From contig NC_087067.1 of the NCBI RefSeq assembly GCF_963678635.1, positions 50,396,233 to 50,460,232 on the forward strand: a stretch of DNA of 64,000 nt, read 5' to 3'. Made by a program: the position numbers and the translations under genes. Of the stretch, positions 49,265-60,599 are shown piece by piece. How positions within the stretch are numbered: position 1 is the first letter of the stretch; each line of letters opens with the position of its first letter. This stretch comes from Symsagittifera roscoffensis (Eukaryota; Xenacoelomorpha; Acoela; Convolutidae). A model generated the notes under the pieces. That model worked only from the letters and a program-made list of their open reading frames with translations. It was not told where the DNA came from and ran no database searches.

Positions 49265-49906
49265 GAAGATTACTTAAGCGAGCTGTTGACAATTGAAAAT
49301 TAGAGTTTCTAATACCAATGAAGATACTGAAAGCTACATTTCGAGGAGAAGAATCTTAAAAATAAATCAAATCGATTTTAAAAAACAATTTGATGTTTTC
49401 TTCTGTGTAAATATGATGTAATTAATGTACATGTTCAAAATGAAACTCTACACAACGTAACTCTAATCGACAATTTTTTGAATATAAATTAAACGCACGT
49501 GCAATAAAGTTGACGTTTTGATTTTTTATTAAGTAATTTTGCTTCCCATACATTTTTCCCCACAAACCACCAAATTAATTTAAGTTAACAACAGCTAACA
49601 GAGTTGCGTTTACCAATTACTCGAAAAGTCCTGATCGAACTCTAGAAAACAATTTTCAAAATGCTTGAATTGCAAACAAGGGCCTAAGTAAACATCATAA
49701 CGAATTCAAACTGTCAAATTCTTTTGCTTATTCAGAAAGAAAAAGTTAGATTTTCCAAGAGTTTCATAGAATCAAAATTATTGTATCAAAAAATTGTATC
49801 AGAACGTCTCAGAATTTTGCTTCTGAAATATTGACATAGTGCGCCCCAGCCATCCTTCGAAAGGTGTTGACGTCAAACCATTTACATTAATCAACGATGT
49901 CTGTTA

Positions 49907-50185
49907 GCTATACACTTGAAATGTTACCCGGGCTCTTTTTCCTTTTCCCCCCCACCTGCAAATTTTTACATGTAAATTTGTTGATTACATTGTCCGATTT
50001 CTATGAAAATTTACATACAGACTAATAGGGCCACGACAAACATATTTGGTCTTCATACTCAACCTCGTAAAACCACTCGTTAAACTAATATATTGAAGGT
50101 CGTGTGAGGTGGGGGGGGGGGGAAGGAAAAAGAGCCGTTACCCGTGCCATGATGCAGAGCACGGGTAACATTTCAAGTGTATAGC
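49907..50185. repeat. 27-bp-arm palindrome split by the MITE
   Basis: With the MITE and one target duplication left out, the flanks (49,907-49,930 with 50,145-50,147; and 50,159-50,185) are perfect reverse complements around an 11-base loop (CATGATGCAGA). The arm begins GCTATACACTTGAAATG. It may be the ends of another small foldback element that served as target. Confidence 0.75.
49931..50136. mobile_element. MITE of the same family, 206 bp, with 8-bp target duplication
   Basis: Ends GGCTCTTTTTCC / GGAAAAAGAGCC with inner poly-C / poly-G (CCCCCCCACC; a run of 12 or more G at about 50,111). Flanked by GTTACCCG on both sides (49,923-49,930 and 50,137-50,144). Only ends and subterminal C/G tracts are shared with the copy at 49,051. 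It sits inside an older palindrome. Confidence 0.85.
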
Positions 50186-50721
50186 TTAAAGTGACAGCAA
50201 CAGTATAGCAAAAGTGACAGGCTTCTTCTCTTAAGCAAGTCGCTGATGCTCCTACGGGTTTCGTGTTAAGGTTTCTAAGAGCCAAGAACACTCATCCAAA
50301 AGCTTTCAAAATTAAATCACAAATTATGTCTTGAATGCAATAATATCGATTCAAAATCCCTAATTAAATTACCATCGAGATAACCCATAGCCCTGCAGTT
50401 CAAGTTACGACATGTACTATACGCAAATCATTGGTTCAGCAAAACATTGGTTCAGCAACAGAAGTAAAAATTCAAAAGGAATAACAAGACAAAAGTCTGA
50501 AAAACTGGTCACACAAATCACGAATGGAACGCTTTGTTGAAATGACATTTGGCATACCTGACAACGATTCTTCTGACAACTTATTACGCAAAAATTCTAA
50601 AGAAAAAATGAAGTTTGGACTGCCATTTCAACCTATAAGGTTAAAAATGACAACCAGCTGATTCCGATCAAAGACAAGAAAAAATATTTTTTTTTCGCTC
50701 CAAAACTGAGTTTAAGTCCGG
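50137..50721. other. No gene recognised
   Basis: Apart from the palindrome arm at its left end, AT-rich sequence with no convincing frame or repeat. Confidence 0.4.
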
Positions 50722-51400
50722 GATGGCTTTCTCATAGAGTAATTTCGAACCGGGTGCACCATCTGTTCGTCTTATTTTCGGCCGGATGGATTTGTACAAC
50801 TTTTTAGTCTAATACCGACCCTAATCCTACTTTTACATTTCCTACCCGTACCCAGAAAATTCTTTATTTCTGACCTGAAATAATTTTTATCTAATCTAAT
50901 TTTGATCAGAAATTCTTTTTGAAATGTTTAAATAAAGCAGGAGTTTTCATAAAATTCTTTACTTCTCATCTTTTTTCTAATCAGAAATTTGCTAAGTCTA
51001 GGCTATTTCTAGCTAAAAAAAAATCTGCAAGTTGGGCTCGTCTCGAACCCCTGACGATCAGTTTTGTAGGCTACTGTTCTTGATTAAGCATGATTGTTTA
51101 AGCGAACATGTTTTTAGCAAAACAGTTTGTTATAACAAGTGTAAGCTTGCATTGTATTGCTACTGTTATTGTGTATACTCGATGCATATTTATCTCGTCG
51201 CGGTTGAGCAGTGAACTTATTTTTGATTACTTTTTTCCATAAACTGTTTATTTCTAAACTAGAAAAAAATAGATCATTACTGCACAGAAAATACGTAAAA
51301 ACTAGGCCAGATAATCTTTATAAAATTTCTATATAAAAAACAGCCTCCGTTGGGCACAGGTAGTCTCAATAGATCTAATATATATGGTATTCCTGCGAGC
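50722..51400 (-). repeat. LTR-like fragment, minus orientation, interrupted
   Basis: 50,722-50,838 is the reverse complement of about 63,577-63,690 (shared CATAGAGTAATTTCG, TTATTTTCGGCCGGAT, TTAGTCTAATACCGA). About 51,355-51,375 matches its continuation (TCTCAATAGATCTA). The 0.5 kb between is unrelated and holds a B-box-like GGGTTCGAGAC (complement of about 51,034-51,044), so perhaps a SINE insertion. The plus copy abuts gypsy pol, hence the LTR call. Confidence 0.55.
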
Positions 51401-51480
51401 TTACATGAGAGGAAGAGCAACTGCTTTCTAAGTTCAATTTATTCTTTTCTGACTAAAATTATAAACAATTTAAGATGTTG

Positions 51481-51762
51481 GCAAGATATCAGGCTTATTT
51501 TTAGAATCCATCATACTATCAGAAAATAATTTACAATGATTTTTGTAAGTTGTAGTCATGGAACATGATTGGTTCGTTCTAAGTATTTTACAGTGATAGT
51601 CATCAAGAATATGATTAAATATACAAAATACTTGTTTTGAACTGGTTCCAAAACGTTAACGTTTTGGAACCAGTTTTTACTTATTTGGGCGAAAATAATC
51701 CTTGTAAATTATTTTTTGATAGTAAGTTGGATTCTAAAAATAAGCCTGATTTCTTACCAACA
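51481..51762. repeat. Foldback repeat with a perfect 36-bp central palindrome
   Basis: The centre 51,640-51,675 is a perfect palindrome beginning AACTGGTTCCAAAACG. Outside it, 51,485-51,548 and about 51,697-51,757 are inverted copies (both with AGGCTTATTTTTAGAATCCA in complement). The left arm has about 90 extra bases next to the centre. Such a structure can form a long hairpin or cruciform. Confidence 0.8.
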
Positions 51763-51769
51763 AGAAAAG

Positions 51770-51940
51770 CAATCATCATGAGACAAAGAAACAAACCATT
51801 ATGTTTCTTTGTCTCATGTTTCTTTCTGAAAAATCATTATGTTTCTTTCTGAAAAAATATTCGTTTTTGAAATATTCGAACAAATATTCGAACAAATCAT
51901 TATGTTTCTTTCTGAAAAAATATTCGTTTTTGGGAAAACA
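51770..51940. repeat. Short tandem repeat around TCATTATGTTTCTTTCTGAAA
   Basis: The core (A/T)CATTATGTTTCTTTCTGAAAAA recurs three times (51,796; 51,831; 51,897) with AATATTCGTTTTTG after the last two and TATTCGAACAAA doubled between. Non-coding. Confidence 0.7.
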
Positions 51941-54013
51941 ATATTTTCTTAGCATCGCGAATCCAGCTGAACTAATTTCGATTTTAAAAAGTAACTATTA
52001 AAGAAAATTGTCAACAATTTTTTTGATAAAATCAAGCAGCAAAAATTTTAACTCTCAATAGTATACCACTAAAATTACCGGATAAAACCTTAGTTTGTAA
52101 CTTTTCACCCAATAATAGAAACTCTGGCAGATTTTAAATTTGTTGTCATTAGGTTTGAGTTTTGTTCAGAAAAATGCTGGTTTGAAATGTTAATTTTTAT
52201 TAGCCATGGTTATGTGGCTACCAACAAATAAGTTAACCCAAATTGGTTTAAAGCATCCTAGAATTCGTTGGATTATATCCTCAAAAAACACCCGAATGAT
52301 CTCCTGCTCTTACATGTTTTATTCAGACGACAAATCTTCAACAGCAGCTCATGCCTAGTTGTTGGAAAATAAATCAGGAGATTTTATAACGAAGCCAGTA
52401 TTCATAATTATCCAAACTTCAAACACGTTTTGCAGAAGTAACACATTTTTTCTTCTGGTCATTAAACAGTTTTAACGAGCATATTCCACAAATTTCAATT
52501 CACATCAAATAAAAGATGATTTCATTTCATTGAAAAGTTTGACTTTACACTAGTTAACCGAAATAAAGTTTCGTAGAAACATGATTTTTTCAGTTGTCCA
52601 AAGAACTAAAAAAAAAACGTTTTACAATACGTTTAGATTTGAAGAGAGGCCAAATTTTTTGTAGTCAATTAATTTGGATTCTTCATTAGAAAAAACGCAT
52701 AAAAAAGGCGTCAGCAAACGCAAGTAGATGGTTGATGTGTTCGTAGCACGCAAATAAATTGACCGATTGAAGTTTAACTTATGCGAGAAAAGAAAATAAT
52801 CGAAATTTATATTTAAAAATTTTTTTTGCAAATTTTTGCTCGGGCGACCATTGCGTCAACGAGGAATGCAAGCTACCAAGGTTGGTGCTCTAGCCTTGTA
52901 TCTGAATAGCAAAAAATGTTCTTCGCAGCACCTTAATATTGTACGGAAGAGCTTTTTTCCATTTACGACAGAAAAAGTCGCTTTATATGCCTCATTTTTA
53001 TTGATTCTTTTTTCACTCTAAATGTATTTTTTTGAGCTTTGATATTATGAACTTTGTCGTTCCACAATCGTTGGAGAGTCTAGTTTATGATTTCATAAGA
53101 TTCAAGCTATTTTCAAGAGGCTATAAACATGTCTCAAGTATCTATTGAGCTATCTCCCATTTTATCAAAAAAAAAACAGACAAATAATTTTTTATGCAAA
53201 AAATCGATTTCCGTTAGCAATTGGAACAAAATAAAAAATTCAAAAACTTGCAAATGTCAGGTGGAGCACTAATATTATGTTTCATAATTTTGCAATTAGG
53301 TAACTCATGCTTCTTTTGACTTTGTCAATGCTTAAAAAATACTGAATAGTTTTTGAAGGTTGATATCAAACTTCTATTTCATTCAAAAAAATCGTTTTGG
53401 TACAATGCTTATGTCACTTTAACCTTATACTACGTTGAGACAAGTCACGAGCAAGCGTACTTAACTAGTAGACAAATGCATACAGCCACATTATTTTTGA
53501 AAAAAAAATTTAGCACCTGATCACTCAGCCAACTGTAGTGTTCGCGCGGATTCTTTCCAAATAATCTGACAGCTGATATGACTTATTTTTCAAGGTTTGA
53601 AGTTGAAGACATTTTCAGAAAACTCTATTGAAATTATGTGTTTGAATTGAAAAATAATGATTGAGAGTAACAGTTTTTCATCAATGCGTTTAACAACTCA
53701 CATGAGATTTAATCAAATTGCTTAATTAAAACTTTCGCCATTAAATTCAAATAAATTTAAATTGAACACGCATGAATATCTTTCTGTACCTGATTTATCT
53801 TTTAAAATAATTGTCAGAGAAAAAAAATCTTGAAGAATTTTTTGTACAGAAACAGTGAAATTATCAGATAGTTACTTGGTTCACAAATGGAAAAAATACT
53901 TCTTGCTCATAGTCAGTCTAAAAGAGCAAAGTGGTTTAAGCTTTCGAAATGATTGTTGCCAATTCTTTTTCATGCTGCTCGAAGTACGAATTACTATATA
54001 AACAATTGATAAT
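51941..54013. other. AT-rich DNA, no gene recognised
   Basis: Frames are short (up to 69 codons). One at 52,836-53,021 (GRPLRQRGMQATKVGALALY) has a less AT-biased start and could be a stray exon, but it matches nothing I know. Confidence 0.4.
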
Positions 54014-54817
54014 CGTCAATATCAATTGATAATCGTCAACTATAAAAACAATTGATACTTTAATGAATGCAGTAAAGAAAAAATCCAACGGACTGAATAT
54101 TAGACATAATTTTTTTAAAATTAGGTTCTGCACTTTGATAACTCAAAGAAGCATACGTTTTGTTTCTTATTATTTCTTTTTAAATAGTTTTGATGAATTA
54201 AGCTTCAAGCTTAGAACTACTATTTTCTTCAGTATGTCTTAGTTATTCGACAAAAAAATTGGTTTAATGTGTAAAAAAATATATTGAAAAATTTTGTTGC
54301 TAAATTATTGGAAATTTATTTTGCTCTCAGGTAATGGGTAGTTTTCAAACTAAAATTTATTTAGAAGTATTTAGAATTTTTTCAAAGAAGAGTACTATTT
54401 CCAATTGAATTTAGATCGTCAATATCAATTGATAATCGTCAACTATAAAAACAATTGATACTTTAATGAATGCAGTAAAGAAAAAATCCAACGGACTGAA
54501 TATTAGACATTATTTTTTTTAAATTAAGTTCTGCACTTTGATAACTCAAAGAAGCATACGTTTTGTTTCTTATTATTTCTTTTTAAATAGTTTTGATGAA
54601 TTAAGCTTCAAGCTTAGAACTACTATTTTCTTCAGTATGCCTTAGTTATTCGACAAAAAAATTGGTTTAATGTGTAAAAAATATATTGAAAAATTTCGTT
54701 GCTAAATTTTTGGAAATTTATTTTGCTCTCAGGTAATGGGTAGTTTTCAAACTAAAATTTATTTAGAAGTATTCAGAGTTTTTTCAAAGAAGAGTACTAT
54801 TTGCAATCGAATTTAGT
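54014..54817. repeat. Tandem duplication of about 403 bp, two units
   Basis: Units 54,014-54,416 and 54,417-54,817 both start CGTCAATATCAATTGATAATCG and share the whole order through GAAGAGTACTATTT. About 97% identity by eye. Non-coding. A short ATCAATTGATAATCGTCAA repeat sits at the head and may have started the event. Confidence 0.85.
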
Positions 54818-55369
54818 TCAAAGATGCAAATATGAGTGAATTCCTCCTTGACCAGTTTTGTTATTTTGGCAATAGGAATAGAAAAAAAAGTTACAATAAT
54901 CTAACATTGCAGGTTTTCTATTTGATTGAGTTTATCAAAGCAACTGCGATTTCAAAAAGAACGAAACTTTTATCTTTGTTAAAAATCTATCGTCAAGGAC
55001 AATGCAGGAATTCTAGTAAAGCGCAAGCAATATATTTAATTTTGTCTTGCAACGTATTCAAGCAACGCATTTGTTCAACCTGTTTTTTTTTCAAAAAAAA
55101 ATTATGCTTCAATTGATAGTGTCAACTGATAAAAATGAAATATCAAAATGCGATTTGACTGTTGCTTATGAGGTTGCAAGATGATAGATTTTTGCAATTA
55201 GTAGATTTTTGAACATTTCAATTACTTATACAACACGTTTTCAAAAACTTTGTTACCGCTATAATTGAAGTGGACTATCGTGGTCGGTCTGGAAGTTTCT
55301 GGTTTTTCTGGAGCTTTTTAATGAAACAAGGTATCAGCAGCCTTTTTGAGTAACCTCAGATCTTTACGA
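54818..55369. other. No gene recognised
   Basis: A 94-codon frame at 54,832-55,116 is AT-rich and Cys/Phe-rich in its tail. No family is recognised and it is likely chance. Confidence 0.4.
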
Positions 55370-57000
55370 CGGACCTGATAGTCTTTTTTGATATAAGAGC
55401 AACCATTTCAGTTGGAAAATCATTTAAGAGCAAGAGTTTTTGAAAATCAGACGGATCTGATAGTCTTTTTTGATATAAGAGCAATCATTTGAGATGGAAA
55501 ATAATAAAAGAGCAATCATTTCTGAAATCAGACGGACATGATAGTTTTTTTGAATAAAGAGCAATCATTTCAGATGGAAAATCATTCAAGAGCAATCAGT
55601 TCTGAAAATCAGACAGAACTGATAGTCTTTTTTGATATAAGAGCAATCATTTCAGATTGGAAAATCATTTAAGAGCAATCATTTCTGAAAATCAGACGGA
55701 CCTGATAGTCTTTTATGATATAAGACCTGATAGTCCTTTTTGATATTATCAGTTCTGAAAATCAGACGGAACTGATAGTATTTTTTGATATAAAAGCAAT
55801 CAATTAAGATTAAAAAATCATTTAAGAGCAATCATTTTTGAAAATAAGACGGACCTGATAGTCTTTATTGTTATCAGAGCAATCATTTCTGTTGCTGAGC
55901 AAATAGTAAATTAAGAACACTTGCATATAATCAAGTTTGACTTATACTTCCATATAAAATAAGAAAAGTAGCCGAGCGTATACACAATGCGTCCCGGCGG
56001 GTTCGGCGTCATTTCCTTGCAAAACCTCAAATCGGGACCATTTCCTGGTGCGTGCAGTTTAGGACCTTATACGAGAGCAGTTCCCGACTCGGGATTGTTT
56101 CCTGGGACTTCACATTCTAGCCGAAATCGAAGTTGGCGAGCTGAAATTGAAGAAGTTTGCCTAAATTGAAGAAGAAAATGACCGGAGTGTATTTGGCCGA
56201 TCTTGTGCAGGTAACCGAAACAGGCCATACATAGACAAAAAGTATCAGAAAATCAAGTCAACAAATGGTGGCTTGTCCAGGTGTCGCGCAAACGACCAAT
56301 ACGAAAACGGTGGCCTGTCCAGGTATCGCGCAGAATACCAATACGAAAACAGTGGCCTGTCAAGGTATCGCGCATAATGCCAATACGAAAGTGTCAAGGA
56401 CAATTAACAGGTTCGAACCCCCAAAAAAACCTTTTCTGTTTTATTTAGCTTTTATTTAGCTATATCAAACTTGATAGTCCTTTTTGATATAAGAGCAATC
56501 AATTAAGATTCAAAAAATCATTTAAGAGCAAGCGTTTCTGAAAATCAGACGGATCTGATAGTCTTTTTTGATATAAGAGCAAGCATTTCAGATGGAAAAT
56601 CCTTTAAGAGCAAGCGTTTCTGAAAACCAGACGGATCTGATAGTCTTTTTTGATATAAGAGCAATCAATTCAGATGGAAAATCATAAAAGAGCAATCATT
56701 TCTGAAATCAGACGGATCTGATAGTCGTTTTTGATTTAAGAGCAACCATTTCAGATGGAAAATCATTCAAGAGCAATCAGTTCTGAAAATCAGACGGAAC
56801 TGATAGTCTTTTTTGATATAAGAGCAATCATTTCAGATGAAAAATCATTTAAGAGCAATCATTTCTGAAAATCAGACGGACCTGATAGTCCTTTTTGATA
56901 TAAAAGCAATCAATTAAGATTAAAAAATCATTTAAGAGCAATCATTTCTGAAAATCAGACGGACCTGATAGTCTTTATTGTTATCAGAGCAATCATTTCT
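55370..57000 (+). repeat. 82-bp satellite in two blocks
   Basis: Unit of about 82 bp with landmarks CAGACGGACCTGATAGTC, TTTTTTGATATAAGAGCAATC, ATTTCAGATGGAAAATCATTT and AAGAGCAATCATTTCTGAAAAT. Block 1 is 55,370-55,890 and block 2 is 56,465-57,000, each about six units with deletions. AAGAGCAATCATTT is itself present twice per unit. Both blocks end in the same sequence (ATCATTTCTGTTGCTGAGC), so the blocks were copied as part of a larger unit. Confidence 0.9.
56265..56395 (+). repeat. 42-bp minisatellite, three units
   Basis: Unit around GTGGCCTGTCCAGGTATCGCGC plus AGAATACCAATACGAAAAC. As 42 is a multiple of three, one frame gives a 14-residue repeat (TVACPGIAQNTNTK). Two units occur again at 57,782-57,850. 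Probably leader sequence of the retroelement rather than a gene. Confidence 0.8.
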
Positions 57001-57468
57001 GTTGCTGAGCAAATAGTAAATTAAGAACAGTTGCATATAATCAAGTTTGAGTTATACTTGCATATAATATAAGAAAAGTAGCCGAGCGTATACACAATGC
57101 GGCCGGGCGGGTTTGGCGTTATTTCCTTGCTAAAACTCAAATAGGTGCCGAACTTGACGGGACTTAAATTTACGCTCATTAACAGGTTCGAACCCCCAAA
57201 AAAACCTTTTCTGTTTTATTTAGCTTTAATTTAAACTAGTTCATAAAACGGCCTTGGCCGACCTTGATTGACAGGCTATCGTCTGTCAAAACCGTGCTTT
57301 GCCAAAGTGCGAACGCACTCACCCGCTCAAAAAATTCGGTGCTGATTCAACTTGTCGTGGTTGAATATTTATCAACTGTTAGATTACCGAAAATTATTCG
57401 TTTCTTGTGACAATTTGGTTTATTAGAAATACAGTTTGCACAGATATTGTGTTTTTTCAGCACATTTT

Positions 57469-57488
57469 TGGTGCCGCGACCCGGGAAC
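57469..57488 (+). other. Primer-binding-site-like sequence of a BEL/Pao-type element
   Basis: TGGTGCCGCGACCCGGGAAC closely follows CAGCACA, a plausible LTR end. TGGTGCCGAAACCCGGG-type sites are what I associate with BEL/Pao elements. It fits the Pao relics downstream (59.4-62.3 kb). Confidence 0.4.
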
Positions 57489-57870
57489 GGGTATTGAATT
57501 ACAGACCCGGTGCTGCGAAAAAGTTAGCAAAAACTTTATCCGAATGGATCGGGACCATTTCCTGGTGCGGGCAGCTTAGGACCTTATACGAGAGCAGTTC
57601 GCGACACGGGATTGTTTCCTGGGACTTCACATGCTAGTCGAAATCGAAGTTGGCGGGCTGAAATTGAAGAATTTTGCCTAAATTGAAGAAGAAAAGGGCC
57701 GGAGTGTGTTTGGCCGTTCTTGTTCAGGTAACCGAAACAGGCCATACATAGACAAAAAGTATCAGAAAATCGAGTCAACAAATGGTGGCTTGTCCAGGTA
57801 TCGCGCAGAATACCAATACGAAAACGGTGGCCTGATCAGGTTTCGCGCACAGACGACCAGTAACCGAAGC

Positions 57871-58621
57871 TTCACATCAGAGAACCCCAGTGGCAACAGA
57901 AGCTTCACAACAGCAATTCAAGCAGGCAATTGTGGGAGACTCAACTGTAGACTTGGGAAGCGAACTCGTGCAAGCCATAAGGGCCCATAGTTGCTTTGAG
58001 TCTTCAAAAAAAACTGTAAGAAAAACCCGAGCCCAATTTTTCGTGATCTGAATGAAAAACATTCGAAATTCTTTCCATTTTCAACTCTCATTTACCAAAT
58101 GTCAATGGGATAATTTTTGTTGCTATGCTTGTTTATCATAAAACTTATTATGGCATAATATGGTAACAGGTACTAGACACTCTTTTGCGATAAAAAAAAA
58201 TTTAAAAAGTCTTTAAAAAGTAAGTGACTCAATTTCTTCCAAGAATTTTAGGCCCAGAGTTTCGACCCTTGTATAAAAACGATTGCTATAGTTTTTTCGT
58301 GAATTTTTAGGCCAATATTTTTGACCCAAATGTTTGAACCTATTAAACGTTCTGTTATCAAAGAAAACTGAAAACAAAGTCAAAAATAGACTTTAAACAA
58401 AAAGTAACGCCCTCGACCAGAGCGCTTGAAAATTTCAAACTAGTCAATATGAATTCAAAAAACTCCAGTCGTATAACTTAGCTTGAGCTCCGGCGACCTC
58501 CAGCTTACTCCTAGAGGTTAAGCGGACTTTGAAGTAATTTATACGACGACCCCTAAATCTACCCAAAAACTTTCGTAAAGTCAATAAATCCGCCGCGTAC
58601 GTTTCTTTTCGTAAAAAACCA
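57871..58621. other. No gene recognised
   Basis: AT-rich sequence, probably decayed leader of the Pao-type element and later DNA. GGCCCA(G)AGTTTCGACCCTTG and GGCCAATATTTTTGACCC (58,251; 58,312) are loosely similar. Confidence 0.35.
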
Positions 58622-59181
58622 TTAATGGTTTTTGTTGTCTGTGCAAGCGCGTTGCATCACAATCTAGAAAAACTACACGCATCACTCCGTAATCAAGTTT
58701 TTGATAGTTTCTTAGCCATACCCGTTCTAGGTTTTAACCTTACCGCCGTCAACCCCCGTAAAAGTGTAAATTGCTACTTTGAGTCAATATTATACAATCA
58801 CTCGATATTATTAGGCATCGCTGCAATAACTTCAACCATTTGTCCGAAGATGAATTTATAGCCATCCTAAAACGCTATCGGGTGACTTTTAGTCCCATTG
58901 TGTATTGTCAAGGCATCAGATTATTTGAGCAATTAAACGGTTCTGGAATTCTGACCAGCAGTATAGTCGATCATTTGATATCGGAACGTAAAGCTAAGGA
59001 TGAGTGTTTGCGCAAACAGTACTTGGAATTACACCATCCCGATAAATTAGATATCAAAACATTCCGGATCATGCGCAGATACGGCGAAAAACTTAGAACA
59101 CTTGTTGCTAAGACTAAGAGGAAAAATAGATTGAATAAGAAGAAGGAACGTACGCTCGTTAAGCAACGCACTCTCAACTAA
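58622..59181 (+). pseudogene. Hypothetical gene fragment in two overlapping frames
   Basis: A 78-codon frame (VVCASALHHNLEKLHASLRNQV) passes, near 58,830, into a 113-codon frame (SEDEFIAILKRYRVTFSP, then SGILTSSIVDHLI, then DIKTFRIMRRYGEKL, Lys/Arg-rich end). Composition is less AT-biased than its surroundings and looks truly protein-coding, with one frameshift or a missed intron. The helical pattern of the second part (GILTSSIVDHLISERKAKDE) is reminiscent of a CARD-type death fold, but I would not name it. It may belong to a transposon or a host gene. Confidence 0.3.
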
Positions 59182-59359
59182 ATCAAATTGCAGGTGCACC
59201 TAGCCGCTGTATACAGGTCTTTAGCTCAGAAGCTTGGCCTTGTAGCGGTGGTATAGGTTGCTGCATTTCTGTTACAGTGCTTTAATGTCGTTTCGTTTAT
59301 TTTTTGTATTGAATTAAGGATTGATTTGTCCCTCTCTGTAATTATAAAAACTGATGGTA

Positions 59360-60300
59360 ACAGTTTGTCACAATGAATCAAAAAACAGGCCGAAAGTACA
59401 AAAACTTCTTGAATCTCGGCTTAGTTTAGATATTGAGCTCCTCAATTGTCATAAATACATTCAAGAAGCCATAGAGAACAAAAAAACTGAAAAATAATTG
59501 TTGTGAACTACATCAGGAACGCAAACGAATTCCTGGTGAACGTTTTTTTTTTCAAAAATGGCGAGATAAGTCAAATGGAGGAAAAGGCTACTACTAGAGA
59601 TAAGATTTTTGAGGATTTGGAACAGTCGTTTGACCAGGTGACAAAAAGACACGATGAGGTAATTCAGAGAGCTAAGATCTATTTGGATCTGAAGAACAAA
59701 TAAGGTCCATTTCATCGCATTCGGGGAAATTGGTTTCCTCAAAAGGCTCCGAAAAACCTCGAAGTTCACATTAGTCTGGGGTCTCAGCTCAGAGTTAAAC
59801 AGTCTCAATGGCTACTACTCAACGGAAAAAAGAAATGCTGTTGGCTAAGTTAAGAACAAAGAACAGAAGAGATCGAGAGCAAGAAGATCAATGCGCTTAC
59901 TAGAAATTAAGAAAGGTTGGAAAAAGGGAGAATAAAAACAGTATGTTGATGCCAAAATAGCTGAAGCTCACTTGGAAGGAGACTCCGACTATGTTGACTT
60001 GTTTGCTAGCTCGGTAAGCTCTCACAGGGGAAGAGCAGATGAACGCACAGAAATTTTGGGTGGAAAATGTGCCGAAATATAATCCAATAGTAACAGTAAC
60101 CGAACCGACCGCATACACTTCTGGATTGAATAGGGATCACTATAACGCCCCGATGAATATCATTCCTGTGTGAAACGGCCAAACAGGTGGCTTGTCTTCT
60201 ACTTTGATTCATAGGGCTAAACTGATTCCCATGATTCCTAAATCTCCTACGCAGAATGCTGCCGCACTAATACTCGGAAAAACTTAAACGAATATGGATC
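59360..60300 (+). pseudogene. BEL/Pao gag remnants
   Basis: Scattered pieces: a helical, acidic frame at 59,503-59,703 (DLEQSFDQVTKRHDEVIQRAK) and KLRTKNRRDREQED at about 59,840-59,885, followed by AKIAEAHLEGDSDYVDLFA at about 59,945. This order (helix, basic coiled coil, then a short acidic patch) fits the N-terminal Gag of BEL/Pao, and Pao pol follows. Many stops; call is by context. Confidence 0.4.
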
Positions 60301-60599
60301 GAGTTTCAACCAAGATGTAACACAAGATGTAACCAAGATGTAACACAACAACACTTCGGTACTTACTAGGTTCTACATTCATGGTTTCTTGGATTAATTC
60401 GGAAACCGCAATGTCGCAATGAGATTAAGCATGGATCTAGTGATCTATCTTATTTTGGGAGTTTTCCGCCTCACCAAAATTGCTCGTGTTCTTCCTGCAA
60501 TTGAAGAAAATAAAATTCTTCAATTGATGTAACTGCAAAAGCAAAGAACATTGCGAGTTGTAATGACTATTTGAATTCTCATGTATTAGGGTTAATTTG

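Larger units (their letters stand above)
55890..57870 (+). repeat. Two copies of a composite unit linked to a BEL/Pao-like leader
   Basis: After each satellite block follow GCCGAGCGTATACACAATGCG (55,970; 57,081), ATTTCCTTGC, and CGGGACCATTTCCTGGTGCG (56,034; 57,549) up to the small minisatellite. The second copy has about 0.4 kb more between ATTTCCTTGC and CGGGACC, holding the PBS-like site at 57,469. The first copy may be a deleted form. AACAGGTTCGAACCCCC also occurs in both (56,408; 57,180). Confidence 0.7.

Noticed and set aside
51027-51070. tRNA gene on the minus strand
   Set aside because: Only a B-box-like GGGTTCGAGAC is present; no D-arm or acceptor pairing. At most a SINE trace.
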